Assembly (NCBI GenBank): GCA_023439185.1
Contig: JAEXOR010000003.1
Coordinates: 238,330-302,329, forward strand
Origin: Bacillota bacterium
GTDB taxonomy: Bacteria > Bacillota > Desulfotomaculia > Desulfotomaculales > Desulfallaceae
Length of the DNA: 64,000 nt
Direction of reading: 5' to 3'
The notes below the pieces were generated by a model, which was not told the DNA's origin, ran no database searches, and was given only the letters and a program-made list of their open reading frames with translations. Every line of letters begins with the position of its first letter. Position 1 is the stretch's first letter. The position numbers and the translations under genes were made by a program. Shown piece by piece: positions 62,039 to 64,000 of the stretch.

Positions 62039-63259
62039 TTAAGCGGCTGATTCCAATAGATCGTTTTTAATCTGTACCAAAGTGGCAGCCAAAAACGTAA
62101 TCAGGCAAACTATAACATCAGTAAAAGCCTTGTCTATGCCACGTTTGGTCAGCCGGTCCATAGAAAGGTGGCCCTTTAACACCGAGAACAACCTTTCAAT
62201 AGAAGTACGCCTGCTATAGAGTTTCTTCCAGGTGCTGCTGCCGCGATGCGGACTGCAAAACAGGCGTGGGTTCTCCTTAATGGATACCCTTTTGACATAA
62301 CCGTAGGAACTATTGCACCCGCATTCGCCGTTGCATTCCACCTGTTGACCGCAGGCCTTGGGACAGCGGAACTTATTCGTCAGGCTTTTCTTCTCAGTAC
62401 CGCAATAAACCATCGGGTTATTACCCGGGCATAAAGGCGTACCGTCATCGGTGTGTTCTTTATAACCGCCCTTTTTGCCACGGCGATTCAATTTAATGAT
62501 TGCCTGGCCATGCAACTTCAACGCCTGCATGTATAGGTACTCGGCATCATAACCGGCGTCCATCAGGTAATACCGGGGCGCAAAACCCAGCGCTTTGTTA
62601 TGCAGGTAATAAGACTCCTTCATCAGAACTTGAGCAAAATCGTAATCACTGAAATTAGCCGGGGCAAGTCGGGCGGATAACGGTATCGGCCCATATTTGG
62701 TATTAACAGCCGACAAGTGCAGCTTATAGCCATAGAAAAGTTCAGTTTCCCCGCTGGAAGCAGTACGGTGACCAAATCCGGCGCCGGAATCATTATTCTT
62801 GCGAGGATGTTCCCTGGCCGTGATATCCGTGCTGTCCAACACAATTTCACCATCTGAACCGGTTACGGATAATACCTGAACGGTCAGGCCGGTACAGAGT
62901 TCATCAAGCGCTTTTTGCGACTCGGGGTCGGTAAGATCCTTTTCAAACCGGGAAAACACACTTTCAGATGGCGTCCTTTTCATAATATCAAACCCGCACC
63001 AGTGGGCCAGCAAAGGAGAATAAGCTAGGCAATTAACCAGTGACTTGGTGGTGGTAAGACCCATCAGTTTCTTTAGTATCAGAGCGCGAAACATAGCCTG
63101 CCGGTCGTACCCCTTGCGCCCCGGACCATCGTAGCAGGAATTAAGTTTATCTACCTCACTGCAATTGATTTGCTTAATAACCTGATAAACTTTATCGTGC
63201 TCATTAAAACTTTCTGTGAAAACTTCAAAGGGAAAAAGTACTCCTTCAAGAATATACAT
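62039..63259 (-). mobile_element. DDE transposase (IS1182/IS5-like)
   Basis: 406 residues. N-terminal DUF772-type region (GRKGYDRQAMFRALILKKLM). DDE acids: VLDSTDI, YLMDAGYDAEY and RRTSIERLFSVLKGH. A Cys-rich insert (CPKACGQQVECNGECGC) lies before the last motif. Intact and full length. I could not find matching terminal repeats, so the exact element ends are open. It separates the orphan toxin tip from the immunity-like gene at 63435. Confidence 0.88.
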
Positions 63260-63264
63260 TATAG

Positions 63265-63333
63265 GGTTTCACCACCTTGTAAGGTTTTTTGTAGGGGTAC
63301 AAAAAACATTTCTACAAGTAAACAGGTGAAACC
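63265..63333. repeat. Long nested inverted repeat upstream of the DDE transposase
   Basis: GGTTTCACC (63265-63273) pairs with GGTGAAACC (63325-63333), inside it CTTGTA (63276-63281) with TACAAG (63313-63318), and inside that TTTTTTGTA/TACAAAAAA around GGGG. It is directly upstream of the transposase start and may be the right end of the element or a hairpin limiting transposase expression. Confidence 0.7.
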
Positions 63334-63434
63334 TTTCTATTTTGGCAGCATTTAAGAGATATTTGAGATTTTTTGTTTTGGGTAAACCGTTTTTATCAGT
63401 TCCTTAAACCATTGTGTTATATGGGCTGGGAATT

Positions 63435-63848
63435 ATGCAATTGGCTCAATGTGTTAAAGAAGCACCGGCAACAGAGGTTGAGATAATTAGAATCTTGCCT
63501 GGGATATATTCAATGCAAGAGAATGTAGATATAAATAGCCTAGTTGAAGAAAAAGAGTTGTACTTTATTCAGTTTCCGTTGAAATATGCCTTAAAGAAAA
63601 AATGTATTAAACTGATAGGAAATTTCAAGATAAAAGATGAGGTCATGGTGCCGCGATACTACAGGAGCATGCACAAAATAGGGACAGCGTTTATTTGTTG
63701 GCACATTGTAGATAGTGAAACTTTACAGAGGCATTCAGTGGATGAATTATCTGAAGAAGAGAAAAAACTATCTCCTTGGGGTTCTTGGAACGATACCTTG
63801 CTTGCAGAAAGAATGGCGAATGGTTGGAGTTTAGACAACTGGATTTAA
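63435..63848 (+). CDS. Candidate immunity protein of the orphan toxin cassette
   Basis: 137 residues from ATG 63435 (GTG 63414 also in frame). Mixed alpha/beta, no signal peptide, AT-rich like the toxin tip. The C-terminus (WGSWNDTLLAERMANGWSL) resembles small proteins that accompany polymorphic toxins, recalled by pattern only. With the transposase removed it would lie just downstream of the GIY-YIG tip, the expected place of its immunity gene. Confidence 0.5.
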   Translation: MQLAQCVKEAPATEVEIIRILPGIYSMQENVDINSLVEEKELYFIQFPLKYALKKKCIKLIGNFKIKDEVMVPRYYRSMHKIGTAFICWHIVDSETLQRHSVDELSEEEKKLSPWGSWNDTLLAERMANGWSLDNWI

Positions 63849-63874
63849 GTTTATGCTGATGAAATAATTTAGGG

Positions 63875-64000
63875 GTGCGAGCTGTGAAACAGCGCGCAAA
63901 TGCGTGATGTTTCCTCTTGAAGATGGAGGTGACTCTGTTTTCATTAGTAAGCTAATATCATACAGTAGGGAAATCCTATCAGGTAATACCTAACCAGTAG
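63875..64000 (+). ncRNA. Possible 5' end of a group II intron, cut by the window
   Basis: Begins GTGCG, the 5' consensus of bacterial group II introns, followed by a dense run of short hairpins: GCTG/CAGC, CCTC/GAGG, ATTAG/CTAAT, TAGG/CCTA and AGGT/ACCT. No coding frame. The intron body and reverse transcriptase would be outside the window. Confidence 0.4.

Noticed and set aside
1..64000. tRNA or rRNA genes
   Set aside because: No cloverleaf or GTTCGA-type T-loop in the gene-free stretches that I inspected; none can be supported.

Overview
The window looks like a chromosomal segment of an anaerobic, spore-forming, moderately GC-rich member of the Firmicutes, most likely the Peptococcaceae (Desulfotomaculum/Pelotomaculum type). 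The reasons are the sporulation genes (spoIIM, spo0A, spoIVB, spoIIIAA-AH), a four-subunit 2-oxoacid:ferredoxin oxidoreductase, an NfnAB-type transhydrogenase, frequent TTG/GTG starts behind strong GGAGG sites, and an OLE RNA locus between ispA and dxs. No 16S or other species marker is present, so the genus is inference.

Layout. 1-9.5 kb: dacF (cut by the window edge), an ECF sigma/anti-sigma pair with a degenerate second sigma-like protein, a diguanylate cyclase, then pdp-deoB-xerD-spoIIM in the order familiar from Bacillus. 9.7-22 kb: an AT-rich Crp/Fnr regulator with a possible autoregulatory box, facing an eleven-gene minus-strand catabolic cluster. The cluster encodes PorGDAB, two paralogous pairs of AprA-like flavoprotein plus AprB-like ferredoxin, a TAXI-type TRAP transporter and a D-2-hydroxyacid dehydrogenase. 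It resembles an uptake and electron-transfer pathway for an unidentified organic acid. 22-31.5 kb: a ComB-like protein, a 42-codon gene resembling mciZ on the opposite strand, DUF3866, an M20 peptidase, two glycosyl-transfer enzymes, SteB- and SteA-like division proteins, spo0A and spoIVB.

31.9-46.2 kb: the conserved block recN-argR-mnmM-nadK-tlyA-dxs-oapA-[OLE RNA]-ispA-xseB-fchA-folD-xseA-nfnB-nfnA, all on the minus strand. The roughly 590-nt gene-free gap between oapA and ispA is closed by an 11-bp inverted repeat and is called here as OLE RNA with its membrane partner OapA. 46.3-53.4 kb: nusB, DUF2273, amaP, an asp23-family gene and the complete spoIIIA operon, which builds the channel between mother cell and forespore.

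53.5-64 kb: an accessory island on the plus strand. It holds a secreted 1848-residue RHS/YD-repeat polymorphic toxin with a small overlapping immunity candidate, an IS110 element with a possible bridge RNA, an orphan GIY-YIG toxin tip without its RHS carrier, a DDE transposase, a second immunity candidate and what may be the 5' end of a group II intron. This island is the most recombined part of the window.

The points that most merit a second look are the OLE RNA/OapA pair, the TRAP-flavoprotein-POR catabolic cluster, the RHS toxin-cassette island, the candidate mciZ missed by length cut-offs, and a palindromic repeat inserted in frame into dxs.
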